The position numbers and the translations under genes are program-made. This document shows positions 53,476 to 60,553 of a stretch of 64,000 nucleotides of DNA, piece by piece. Numbering within the stretch: position 1 is the stretch's first letter; each line of letters begins with the position of its first letter. Under the pieces are notes generated by a model. That model saw nothing but the letters and a program-made list of their open reading frames with translations. It had not been told where the DNA came from and did not search any database. Source of the stretch: JABWCQ01 sp964587105 (lineage in GTDB: Bacteria; Electryoneota; RPQS01). The stretch is taken from positions 1 to 64,000 of the forward strand of contig CAZPKG010000004.1 in assembly GCA_964587105.1 (NCBI GenBank), read 5' to 3'.

Positions 53476-54954
53476 TCAGCGGCGGAATTTCGCGCGCACC
53501 AACGCAAGATCGTCGGAACTAACCATCGAGAGCGACAACACAATGGCTCCATAGAGAATCATCATTGTCAATCCATAAACCATAAATCGCCAAAACAAAC
53601 TAAACTCAGAAACCAAACCCAGCACCGGCAGTGCCAGCGCTCCGCTTGTCACGGCAATCACCAACAGTCGAAACAAGAAACCCCACGGCAGAACTTTGGC
53701 AAATGTGAGCCCTGTCCGCTTGGAAATACTAATGAGCACGGCGCTGTTAACCGTGTACTCGGCAATCAGAATCGCCAGTGCAGGCCCCCACAAACCGAAA
53801 GTATGCAGGAAAATCCAACTCAAACTCGCAATGATGATCAGCATGGCGATAGATCCGTACATAATCACCCGCGAGCCATTCAGACTGAGCATCACTTGAT
53901 AAAACGACGTCATGCGCAAAGGAATCAGGCAACCAATGATCAGCATCGGTATCGCGCCTTCAATGTAATCCGCCGTATAAAGAATCGTAACAATCTCTTT
54001 GTGCTGAAACAAGACCAGCGCAAAGATCGGATACATTAACACCGCCGCACGCTTGATCCAGCGGTGCCACAATTCACGAAATTCGTCAAACTTCCCTGCC
54101 ACAGACAGCCTGCTCAAGTCCGGTGAAATTGAATCCGTGATGCTGTACGGAATCATCGGCACAAGCGGCAACTCGCGCGCGCCCACAGAGTATGAACCAA
54201 ATCGCGCCGGATTGTACGCCGACGAAACGAGCAACTTGTCAGTTTCCGCGCCAATCTGTCCGGCAATTGTTTGCACTGCGACGTTTGTCGAATACTTCCA
54301 TTGCGCCCGAAAGTTTTGCCACATCGGTCCCACAGTTGGACCGGCTACTTTCAGATATAGTGCAAGCAGCACAAAGAACTGAGCTATCGCAAACACGTTC
54401 ATCACAATCAGAAACGACTTCAGCGATGCATCCCACCAAACAAGCGCCATCAAAACCGCAAGCTTAATCATTCCTAACGCGACACGCACACCCGCCGAGA
54501 GTCCCCGACGGTTCGCGGTAATAAACAACGCGAAAGCAATCATCGTCGGGAAACTTAACCCGAGAAATGTGCTGAACAGAAAAGCGTATTCCGCCAGCCC
54601 CGGACTGTCAAATCTTTCAGCGGCCACGGGCAACCCGAAGTAAAAGACTACCATCGTAACTGCCGCAACCGCCAACGTCAACCACATTGTCCGGCGGGCA
54701 ATCGCGCCTTGCTGTACTGGCGAGGCTGTACTGAAAAAGTACATCAGACTGCGCGGCAATCCAAATACCGCGACATTCATCGCGATGTTAGAGAGCACCA
54801 TGAACTGCCGCCACGCGCCAAAATCCTCTTGCGAGATCAACCGCACAAGAATCATTGTAAATGCCATCCCGAACACGCCTTCAGCCAGACTGCCGAGCAC
54901 GTAGATGGCGGTTCCGCCGCCATTTTGCGGGCGTTTAGTCACAGATTCTTGCAT
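53476..54954 (-). CDS. Oligosaccharide flippase (Wzx/MATE-like)
   Basis: 492 residues with about 12-14 hydrophobic segments, starting GTAIYVLGSLAEGVFGMAFTMILVRLISQEDFGAWRQF, the typical opening of the polysaccharide biosynthesis (RfbX/Wzx) family. Mid-protein LVSSAYNPARFGSYSVGAREL is also characteristic. It would flip lipid-linked glycans across the inner membrane. It opens a minus-strand group with the small membrane protein and the oxidoreductase, suggesting surface polysaccharide or lipid A work. Confidence 0.8.
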   Translation of the reverse strand: MQESVTKRPQNGGGTAIYVLGSLAEGVFGMAFTMILVRLISQEDFGAWRQFMVLSNIAMNVAVFGLPRSLMYFFSTASPVQQGAIARRTMWLTLAVAAVTMVVFYFGLPVAAERFDSPGLAEYAFLFSTFLGLSFPTMIAFALFITANRRGLSAGVRVALGMIKLAVLMALVWWDASLKSFLIVMNVFAIAQFFVLLALYLKVAGPTVGPMWQNFRAQWKYSTNVAVQTIAGQIGAETDKLLVSSAYNPARFGSYSVGARELPLVPMIPYSITDSISPDLSRLSVAGKFDEFRELWHRWIKRAAVLMYPIFALVLFQHKEIVTILYTADYIEGAIPMLIIGCLIPLRMTSFYQVMLSLNGSRVIMYGSIAMLIIIASLSWIFLHTFGLWGPALAILIAEYTVNSAVLISISKRTGLTFAKVLPWGFLFRLLVIAVTSGALALPVLGLVSEFSLFWRFMVYGLTMMILYGAIVLSLSMVSSDDLALVRAKFRR

Positions 54955-55011
54955 CGCGGGAAATATCCATTCCCAAATGTAAGTAAATCATTGAGAACCC
55001 GCAAGCAGGCA

Positions 55012-55040
55012 CGAAAAAGGCCGGGCACAATGGCCCGGCC
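55012..55040 (-). terminator. Terminator of the CheX-like gene
   Basis: GGCCGGG (55019-55025) with CCCGGCC (55034-55040); on the minus strand a run of five T follows. Confidence 0.85.
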
Positions 55041-55066
55041 GTCTCGAAACATCCTATGCTCGAACC

Positions 55067-55927
55067 TTAGTCGTGCACCTGCCTCAAGCAGACCAGCACG
55101 TCGAACCTTGCGCCATCGGCCTTAAACTCGATGACAAATACCGGTATCCCGCGCGGTTGAGCGGCCGTATGTGGTCCGCCGCTGAACACCTGCGGAATCG
55201 ACAAACTAAATGCGTGTTTCGTGTTCACGAGTTCGGCCTTAGCCGCACCGGCCACAACATTCATGAACTCGCCGACGCCGTCGCGAATATCCTCCTCCGT
55301 AACCTCTTCAGCCGTCATCGAGAGCATCTTGCAAACGATGGTCGTTGCAAGCTCTTTCGAAAATGTCACGGACACAAACCCTTCTGCCTTGCCGGACAAA
55401 CCAATCGTGCCGGAATAGTAGCCTGTCGTCGTGGCGTCGGGTGCCAAACGCAAACCCGTGCGCTCACAACTCATGCCCGCCATCTGCTTAAGGGTTTCAA
55501 CTGTCGCCGAAACGAATGGGTTGACATAGTCGGCATCCACCGCCACGGGATCCTTCGCCTTTACAACGCCCGTGTATTTGGCCAGCTTTTGCGACACGTC
55601 GTGCGGCTGGAGCGGCGTCAACATAATGTCTTCGGCTCCCTCAGCGCCGCCGACTGAATGCTGGGCGGTATATTGGCCGGTGTGACTGGTTACAATCACG
55701 ATCGGGCAGGCGTGATCGCCAAGCCCCTCGCGCAAAGCTTTCAATCTCTGGACGGCAACTTCACCGCCGTCAGGCCAGAAAAACAGCGCCATATTAAACA
55801 GTTGCAACCGCGCCGCTGCCTCCTCGTGTCCAACATGCTCAACATGCACGTCATGCTCGGCGAGCATTCGTGTCGCTATCTGCTCTTGCAGACGAGGAAA
55901 ACCGATCAATGCTACTTCTGCGCTCAT
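55067..55927 (-). CDS. CheX-like chemotaxis phosphatase with pseudo-receiver domain
   Basis: 286 residues. Residues 1-120 look like a receiver fold (VALIGFPRLQEQ ... NMALFFWPDGGE ... CPIVIVTSHTG ... DIMLTPLQPHDV) but the phospho-acceptor Asp and the C-terminal Lys are missing, so it cannot be phosphorylated in the normal way. Residues 135-286 match CheC/CheX phosphatases: PFVSATVETLKQMAGMSC, GTIGLSGKAEGFVSVTF and GVGEFMNVVAGAAKAEL with the conserved E..N pair that attacks CheY phosphate. It is followed by a cheY, so it likely dephosphorylates that protein. Confidence 0.8.
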   Translation of the reverse strand: MSAEVALIGFPRLQEQIATRMLAEHDVHVEHVGHEEAAARLQLFNMALFFWPDGGEVAVQRLKALREGLGDHACPIVIVTSHTGQYTAQHSVGGAEGAEDIMLTPLQPHDVSQKLAKYTGVVKAKDPVAVDADYVNPFVSATVETLKQMAGMSCERTGLRLAPDATTTGYYSGTIGLSGKAEGFVSVTFSKELATTIVCKMLSMTAEEVTEEDIRDGVGEFMNVVAGAAKAELVNTKHAFSLSIPQVFSGGPHTAAQPRGIPVFVIEFKADGARFDVLVCLRQVHD

Positions 55928-55953
55928 GAATATTTGCTTTCAGTTAGTATTTA

Positions 55954-56331
55954 TTAGGCCGGGATCATCGTCATGCTTTCCTGAATCTTCAGGGCGAGCA
56001 TCTTCTGATCAAAGGGCTTCGTCAAGTAGTTTTGAGCGCCTGCCGCAAGAGCTTCCTTCACGAAATTCATGTCGGCCTCAGACGTCAGCATCATCACGAC
56101 AATATGTTTGGTGGCGGCATTGCTCTTAACTGATTTTAGGACGTCGAGGCCGGTCATACCCGGCATATTCCAATCCAGAATAATCAGTGATACTTCAGCC
56201 GCCTTTTCCGCCAACGTTGCGATAGCCGCCGAGCCGTCGGCAGCCTCAAGAACTGTGTGACCAAGTTCTTCGCAGCTTCGTTTGACAATACGGCGAATTG
56301 TGGTTGAATCATCCACGGACAGAATGGTCAT
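55954..56331 (-). CDS. CheY-like response regulator
   Basis: 125 residues, one receiver domain. Asp pair in ILSVDDSTTIRRIVK, phospho-acceptor in LIILDWNMPGMTGLD, Thr in MMLTSEAD and Lys in YLTKPFDQ. A good AGAGGA site precedes the ATG (complement 56329-56331). The start of the CheX-like gene follows 26 bases after its stop, so the two are paired. No flagellar switch genes are here, but motAB at 19-20 kb show motility. Confidence 0.88.
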   Translation of the reverse strand: MTILSVDDSTTIRRIVKRSCEELGHTVLEAADGSAAIATLAEKAAEVSLIILDWNMPGMTGLDVLKSVKSNAATKHIVVMMLTSEADMNFVKEALAAGAQNYLTKPFDQKMLALKIQESMTMIPA

Positions 56332-56436
56332 GACTTTCCTCTAAATCTAAAGTGATGCTGTTTGCGAGGGTGTTGGAACGCCACAACAGTGGCTCCAGTG
56401 CGTCTCTGAAATGCAAAGCTCAGACCACAAGAATGC

Positions 56437-56469
56437 AAAAGCGCCCGGTTCACTCACTGAACCGGGCGC
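56437..56469 (-). terminator. Terminator of the methionine/sulphur gene cluster
   Basis: A stem of 12 pairs, 56441-56452 with 56458-56469, and TTTT tail on the minus strand (56437-56440). Confidence 0.85.
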
Positions 56470-56488
56470 TTGAACTATTCTTGCAAAA

Positions 56489-57634
56489 CTACTTCAGCTT
56501 TTCGAAGCCGTTTTGCAAATCCTGTCGTAAGTCGTCCACATCTTCAAGCCCCACCGAGAGTCGAATCAGCCCATCGGTGACGCCTAATTTTTCCCGCAGA
56601 TCTCTTGGAATAGTCGCATGGGTCATGATCGCCGGATGGTCGCACAACGATTCCACGCCGCCGAGTGATTCAGCAAGCGCAAACAGATGCAGCCCGCGCA
56701 CAAATTTCCGCGCCGCTTCCAGACCGCCTTTGAGTTCAAAGCTGATCATCCCTGCAAATCCGCTCATCTGCCGCATTGCCAGAGCCTGCTGCGGATGAGA
56801 CTTCAAACCAGGATACCTTACCCACGCAACATCCGCTTGCATTTCCAAATCCTTCGCCAGAATCGCCGCGTTCGCCTGATGGCGTTCCATGCGCACTGCA
56901 AGCGTTTTGATTCCCCGCAGGGTCAGGAAGCAATCCATCGGCCCCGGCACAGCACCGCACGCATTCTGAATATACTTCAGATTCCGGTACAATTCTTCAT
57001 CACTCGTGACAATCGAACCCATCACCACGTCGCTGTGGCCGTTCAGATACTTCGTCACGCTGTGCATGACCATATCGGCGCCGAGTGTCAACGGCCGCTG
57101 AAAATACGGCGTCGCGAACGTATTGTCAACGGCGACCTTTACGCCTTTCGCGTGCGCAATCTTCACGATGGCCGCAATATCGACAAGTTTCAAGAGCGGA
57201 TTGGTTGGAGTCTCGAGCCAAATCCACTTTGTCTTGGGCGTAATGCTCTTTTCAACCAATTCAAGATTGGTCAAATCGACAAAATCCGAGGCAATCCCTT
57301 GTTTCTCGCGCACATATTTGAAAATGCGAAACGTTCCGCCATACACGTCATCACCAGACAGCACATGATCACCGGCGGACAGCGTCGCAATCAAACAATC
57401 AATCGCACCCATCCCGCTCGAAAAACACAAGCCGAATTTTCCCCCTTCAAGCGCGGCAATTGACTCTTGCAATGCCGCACGCGTCGGATTATCCGTTCGC
57501 GAATATTCGTAGCCGAGATTCTTGCCAAGCTCCGGCTGCACATAAGTTGACGTCTGAAAAATCGGCGTCATAATCGCGCCGTTGGAAGGATCGGGAGTAA
57601 CTCCCGCATGTAAACAAAGTGTTGAAAATTTCAT
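56489..57634 (-). CDS. PLP enzyme of Cys/Met metabolism (MetB-like)
   Basis: 381 residues from the ATG at complement 57632-57634, giving the usual family start FSTLCLHAGVTPDPSNGAIMTPI. The frame runs 36 codons further upstream through a family A element, which is unlikely to be the native start. Motifs: YEYSRTDNPTRAALQESIAALEGGKFGLCFSSGMGAI, ETPTNPLLKLVDI and the PLP lysine in MHSVTKYLNGHSDVVMG. It could be cystathionine gamma-synthase, gamma-lyase or O-acetylhomoserine sulphhydrylase; sequence motifs here do not decide. Beside a methionine-synthase-like gene. Confidence 0.85.
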   Translation of the reverse strand: MKFSTLCLHAGVTPDPSNGAIMTPIFQTSTYVQPELGKNLGYEYSRTDNPTRAALQESIAALEGGKFGLCFSSGMGAIDCLIATLSAGDHVLSGDDVYGGTFRIFKYVREKQGIASDFVDLTNLELVEKSITPKTKWIWLETPTNPLLKLVDIAAIVKIAHAKGVKVAVDNTFATPYFQRPLTLGADMVMHSVTKYLNGHSDVVMGSIVTSDEELYRNLKYIQNACGAVPGPMDCFLTLRGIKTLAVRMERHQANAAILAKDLEMQADVAWVRYPGLKSHPQQALAMRQMSGFAGMISFELKGGLEAARKFVRGLHLFALAESLGGVESLCDHPAIMTHATIPRDLREKLGVTDGLIRLSVGLEDVDDLRQDLQNGFEKLK

Positions 57635-57651
57635 ATCAGTTCTGGTTTCTG

Positions 57652-57687
57652 ATCCCCCTCCGTTCACGGGGGGGTTAGGGGGGGTCT
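57652..57687 (-). repeat. C/G-run palindromic element (family A) between metB-like and metE-like genes
   Basis: CCCCCTCCGTtcACGGGGGGGTTAGGGGGGG on the plus strand. It codes the last residues of the MetE-like protein (PPLTPP) and its stop, and would code TPPNPPVNGGG in the MetB-like frame. Confidence 0.9.
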
Positions 57688-58842
57688 GATTGCCTTCGCT
57701 GCCAAACTCAAAGCACCCAATTTCCGTTCCGCTGTCTCCCAATCATTCACAGGTCGGTCCGAAAACGTCCCGAACCCGCAATCAGGATTCAAAAATATTG
57801 AGCTTGCCGCGCGCTTCTTAAGCAATGGCGCAACTTTCGCTCTCACAAACTCCGCGCTTTCAAGCTCACTCGTGCGCGGATTCATCACACCTAATCCGAT
57901 CTCTTTCTCATCCGGTAATTTCAGCAGCGCTTCCACCGGACCGGCGCGATCAGTCGCGTATTCCAGTACGAGTTGATTCACCTTCATCTTCGCGAAATAC
58001 GGAATCAGCGGATCGTATGCTCCGGCAAGCAGCACTTCGTCCTTGCGGCTCCAATTCCCCCGGCAAACATGCAACCCGGTTTTGATTCCATCTACTCCTT
58101 GTACGACCTGGTTGATGAGTTCAACGGCAAACTCAAGCTCTTGCTCGGGTGATGCTTTTTCCGACAGTGCCGCGCACATAAACGTATGCGTAGCATGTGG
58201 CCCGGCAAACGCGACCTCTGAAAGCACAGGCTCGTCAAACTGCACAAAGAAGCAGCCGGCGTCACGCAAAGAAATCAACTCATCGCGCAGCATCGCCACC
58301 ACGTCCGCGCCCAAACTCTCTTTCGTGGGATAAGTTTCGTATGATAAGCTCTTTACCCACATCGAACGCGTCAGCAAATACGGCCCCGGCAAAGCAATCT
58401 TGATCTGCTTACTCGTCAACCCTCGCACATAATTGAATTCATCCAGTGCGAGCGGCTTCTTCACCCTGAGTTTGCCTTCCACTACCGGATTGTGGATCGC
58501 AAACGCGGGAACATCAAGCGATTGCAACAACCGCTCAAACGCCGCCTTGTCCTCCACATAATCGAGCAAATCAGCGAGCGACAGTAGCTTAATCCCATCG
58601 ACACAATCAGCCAAAAACGAATAGAAATTCTCGCGCCGCATCTCGCCGTCAGAAATCACATCAATCCCCGCCCGCTCCTGCAAAGCCACCGCCGCCCGCA
58701 CTGAGTCATCCGCAATCTGTTGAAACACTTGCTCGGAAATTCGCGCTTTGCGTTTCAGCTTAAGCGCCTCCCGCATCGCATCAGGCCGCGGCAAACTCCC
58801 CACCACGGTCGTCGGAAAATCCGGCAATGAGTATTTAGTCAA
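57664..58842 (-). CDS. Short cobalamin-independent methionine synthase-like protein
   Basis: 392 residues, half the length of classical MetE. It has the zinc-binding barrel only: TTVVGSLPRPDAMREALK at the start, IDVISDGEMRRENFY, LPGPYLLTRSMW, FVQFDEPVL, the HxC ligands in TGLHVCRGNW, LEYATDRAG and Cys in IFLNPDCGFGTF. Single-domain MetE proteins (core-MetE/Mes families) make methionine using methyl donors other than folate. The C-terminus (AIRPPLTPP) and stop are repeat-derived. Starts inside the end of the OsmC-fusion gene (8-base overlap). Confidence 0.8.
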   Translation of the reverse strand: MTKYSLPDFPTTVVGSLPRPDAMREALKLKRKARISEQVFQQIADDSVRAAVALQERAGIDVISDGEMRRENFYSFLADCVDGIKLLSLADLLDYVEDKAAFERLLQSLDVPAFAIHNPVVEGKLRVKKPLALDEFNYVRGLTSKQIKIALPGPYLLTRSMWVKSLSYETYPTKESLGADVVAMLRDELISLRDAGCFFVQFDEPVLSEVAFAGPHATHTFMCAALSEKASPEQELEFAVELINQVVQGVDGIKTGLHVCRGNWSRKDEVLLAGAYDPLIPYFAKMKVNQLVLEYATDRAGPVEALLKLPDEKEIGLGVMNPRTSELESAEFVRAKVAPLLKKRAASSIFLNPDCGFGTFSDRPVNDWETAERKLGALSLAAKAIRPPLTPP

Positions 58843-59578
58843 GCGAATGTACCTGTAAATTCAATTTTGCGTTTCGCAACAGCGTATTTGTCACAGGCGA
58901 GACGCGCAGAGTATGTTCCCACAATTCTTTGATCTTCGCAAACGGCGCGTCGCTCTCGACGTACGCCGTCCCCGAAATTTCGGCCAGCCCCGCATGGCCG
59001 TTTTCTTCAAGACCCAAAAACACGAGCAGATTATCAGGCTTGGCATTCAGCGCCAATTCAATCTGCTCAATCTTAACGCCCTCACGCGATGCATGAATCT
59101 GCAAGCCCATTACCAAACAACCGCCCAGAGATCCAAGCAAATATTCCAGCGCGCTCGGTGCAATATCCTGCACATCGAAACTCGCGGGCTGCCCGACAGA
59201 AAAACTGTGATTGCGCGCATAAACCGTAGCGGTCAATTCGCCTTTCCAACGGATGCGCGCCTGAAATTTGTAGTTGCGAGCCTTCGCAAGCTCCGCCTCC
59301 ACGTCTTCGACTTTTCCACCGCGCTGCACAAAAAAACTATTCGTACCGCCGCCCTCTTTCCAACCCAAGTACGGATTTTCAGTCATCCGGCACCACGCGG
59401 GAAGATCGTTACAAACCGAAATTTCCGTCGAACGAATCTCCAGCACGTCCCCCGATGGAACCAAATCCATCGCCTTCCGAATCACCAACAACAACCCCGA
59501 CCCACAATCCAAATTCCCGCCGTCACATACGTGCGGCGTAGCAATTGGTTGTTCAAGTTGATTCAGGTCTTCTGTCAT
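58835..59578 (-). CDS. TusA-like domain fused to OsmC-like domain
   Basis: 247 residues. The N-terminal 75 residues (GGNLDCGSGLLLVIRKAMDLVPSGDVLEIRSTE ... DLPAWCRMTENPYLG) resemble TusA/SirA sulphur carriers; the Cys sits in a Cys-Gly motif where classic TusA has Cys-Pro. From about residue 100 an OsmC/Ohr-type fold follows (FSVGQPASFDVQDIAPSALEYLLGSLGGCLVMGLQIHASREG), with the Cys of SLGGC equivalent to the resolving position. OsmC proteins reduce hydroperoxides or move sulphur. The fusion suggests persulphide chemistry. Start of the MetE-like gene overlaps its end. Confidence 0.75.
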   Translation of the reverse strand: MTEDLNQLEQPIATPHVCDGGNLDCGSGLLLVIRKAMDLVPSGDVLEIRSTEISVCNDLPAWCRMTENPYLGWKEGGGTNSFFVQRGGKVEDVEAELAKARNYKFQARIRWKGELTATVYARNHSFSVGQPASFDVQDIAPSALEYLLGSLGGCLVMGLQIHASREGVKIEQIELALNAKPDNLLVFLGLEENGHAGLAEISGTAYVESDAPFAKIKELWEHTLRVSPVTNTLLRNAKLNLQVHSLD

Positions 59579-59586
59579 TCTTGTAG

Positions 59587-59656
59587 GGGCGGAAGGCGTT
59601 CCGCCCGTCTTTCGCCGAGCGGGGATTTAGCGTAGCGGTTCCCCGCCGGAATCTGA
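59587..59656 (-). repeat. Palindromes of families E and D in front of the TusA-OsmC gene
   Basis: 59587-59606: GGGCGGAA-ggcg-TTCCGCCC (family E; its partner at 61942-61961 is GGGCGGAT-ggca-ATCCGCCC). 59611-59656: family D unit matching 39513-39556. Confidence 0.85.
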
Positions 59657-59714
59657 AAAAAAATAATGAGGAAGATAAAATCTATCCAGCGCGACGTAAG
59701 ATCCAATACATTGG

Positions 59715-59748
59715 GTCAAGCGCCTGCGCTGGGAAACCCTCCGGGCTA
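59715..59748 (+). repeat. Inverted copy of the family B module
   Basis: GGTCAAGCGCCTGCGCTGGG and a GGGAAACCC/CCGG hairpin; its GCGCCTGCGCTGG part is the reverse complement of the CCAGCGCAGGCGC-like module seen elsewhere. Confidence 0.5.
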
Positions 59749-59759
59749 CCGGCAGTTTC

Positions 59760-60119
59760 TCAATAACAAATACTCGTGCCGCCGGTCGTAAGGAACTCGA
59801 CGACTTTCGCTCCACCGACAATGGTTGTGTTGTCAGTCAGCGTGTTTTCATTCAATCCACGCTTCTTGAAACATGGACTGCACAACCAAATCTGACCGCC
59901 TGCCGCGATGTAGTTGGTCATCAATTCCTTCAGAGGCGCAAATCCCTCTTCGTGAATATCGTCCGCAAAACCCGGCACAGCCAATCTGACTCCCTCAATC
60001 GACAAAAACACAACCGTGTCCTGTCCCGAGGCCACCGATGCATTGGCAACCACGAACGCGACTGTCGCCTTGTCCGTGTTGTCTTTCGCGTGAGTACAAC
60101 TCACCATGAATTTCGCCAT
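59760..60119 (-). CDS. DsrE-family protein
   Basis: 119 residues of the DsrE/DsrF-like fold: FMVSCTHAKDNTDKATVAFVVANASVASGQDTVVFLSIEGV and a conserved Cys-bearing loop WLCSPCFKKRGL. DsrE-type proteins pass persulphide sulphur to partners such as TusA. It starts on the last base of the TusA-like gene (TAATG), so the two are translationally coupled. Confidence 0.85.
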   Translation of the reverse strand: MAKFMVSCTHAKDNTDKATVAFVVANASVASGQDTVVFLSIEGVRLAVPGFADDIHEEGFAPLKELMTNYIAAGGQIWLCSPCFKKRGLNENTLTDNTTIVGGAKVVEFLTTGGTSICY

Positions 60120-60346
60120 TAACTCTCCTTCTTTTGGATGATGTAGTGATGTCCATCCTCGCCGGTCTGTGCTGCGAGGAGTTTATGTCCGGTCATATTG
60201 CACCAGCTTGGAATATCCTCAATCGCGCCTCGATCTTCCGCACGCAAATCAAGAATTTCTCCCGGTCCAACGTGTTTCATGGCCTTCATCAAAGCCATAA
60301 TCAAATCCCCGCACCCAAGGTCTTTCGTATCAACGTAATGTGTCAT
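60119..60346 (-). CDS. TusA-like sulphur carrier
   Basis: 75 residues: MTHYVDTKDLGCGDLIMALMK, then VGPGEILDLRAEDRGAIEDIPSWCNMTGH. The fold and length match TusA/YeeD, with the first Cys in Cys-Gly rather than Cys-Pro. The same variation is found in the fusion at 58.8 kb. The sequence just before the ATG is the edge of a family A element (GGGGGGAAATTTC), which may serve as its Shine-Dalgarno. Confidence 0.8.
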   Translation of the reverse strand: MTHYVDTKDLGCGDLIMALMKAMKHVGPGEILDLRAEDRGAIEDIPSWCNMTGHKLLAAQTGEDGHHYIIQKKES

Positions 60347-60351
60347 GAAAT

Positions 60352-60386
60352 TTCCCCCCAGTCTTCTGGGGGGACTAAGGGGGGTA
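60352..60386 (-). repeat. C/G-run palindromic element (family A)
   Basis: CCCCCCAG tctt CTGGGGGG then ACTAAGGGGGGT on the plus strand, immediately 5' of the TusA-like start on its strand. Confidence 0.9.
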
Positions 60387-60409
60387 AAATGCGAAGCGAA
60401 TCGAGAATC

Positions 60410-60550
60410 ATTTGCGCATTGTCATCCTGAACGAAGGCTTGGCGCAGTGAAGGATCTCTCCGTACTTCGCTGAGCCGGGTTAAGCTTGTCCTCGAACGAA
60501 GTGAAGGATCTGCGCAACTCGGCCGGAATCTGCAAATCCCGCTTAACAAG
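60410..60550 (-). repeat. Dispersed TCCTGAACGAAG/GAAGGATCT-type repeat plus family B hairpin
   Basis: Two related units: GTCATCCTGAACGAAGG ... CAGTGAAGGATCT (60420-60459) and GTCCTCGAACGAAGTGAAGGATCT (about 60488-60511). This motif is common as a dispersed repeat in many bacterial genomes. At 60533-60547 the CCGCTT-aac-AAGCGG hairpin of family B follows. Confidence 0.75.
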
Positions 60551-60553
60551 CGG

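Noticed and set aside
53227..54039. Long open frame of 270 codons on the plus strand opposite the flippase gene
   Set aside because: It is the antisense of a well-supported transporter, is rich in His/Asn/Gln/Arg, and has no ribosome site or family features.
55073..55657. Plus-strand frame of 194 codons opposite the CheX-like gene
   Set aside because: Shadow of a conserved gene; the sequence is low-information and shows no domain.
56687..57463. Plus-strand frame of 258 codons opposite the MetB-like gene
   Set aside because: Antisense shadow; the minus-strand frame carries all PLP-enzyme motifs.
57635..57742. N-terminal extension of the MetB-like protein to ATG 57742
   Set aside because: The extra 36 residues come from a repeat and the 3' end of the next gene; the inner ATG gives the normal family start.
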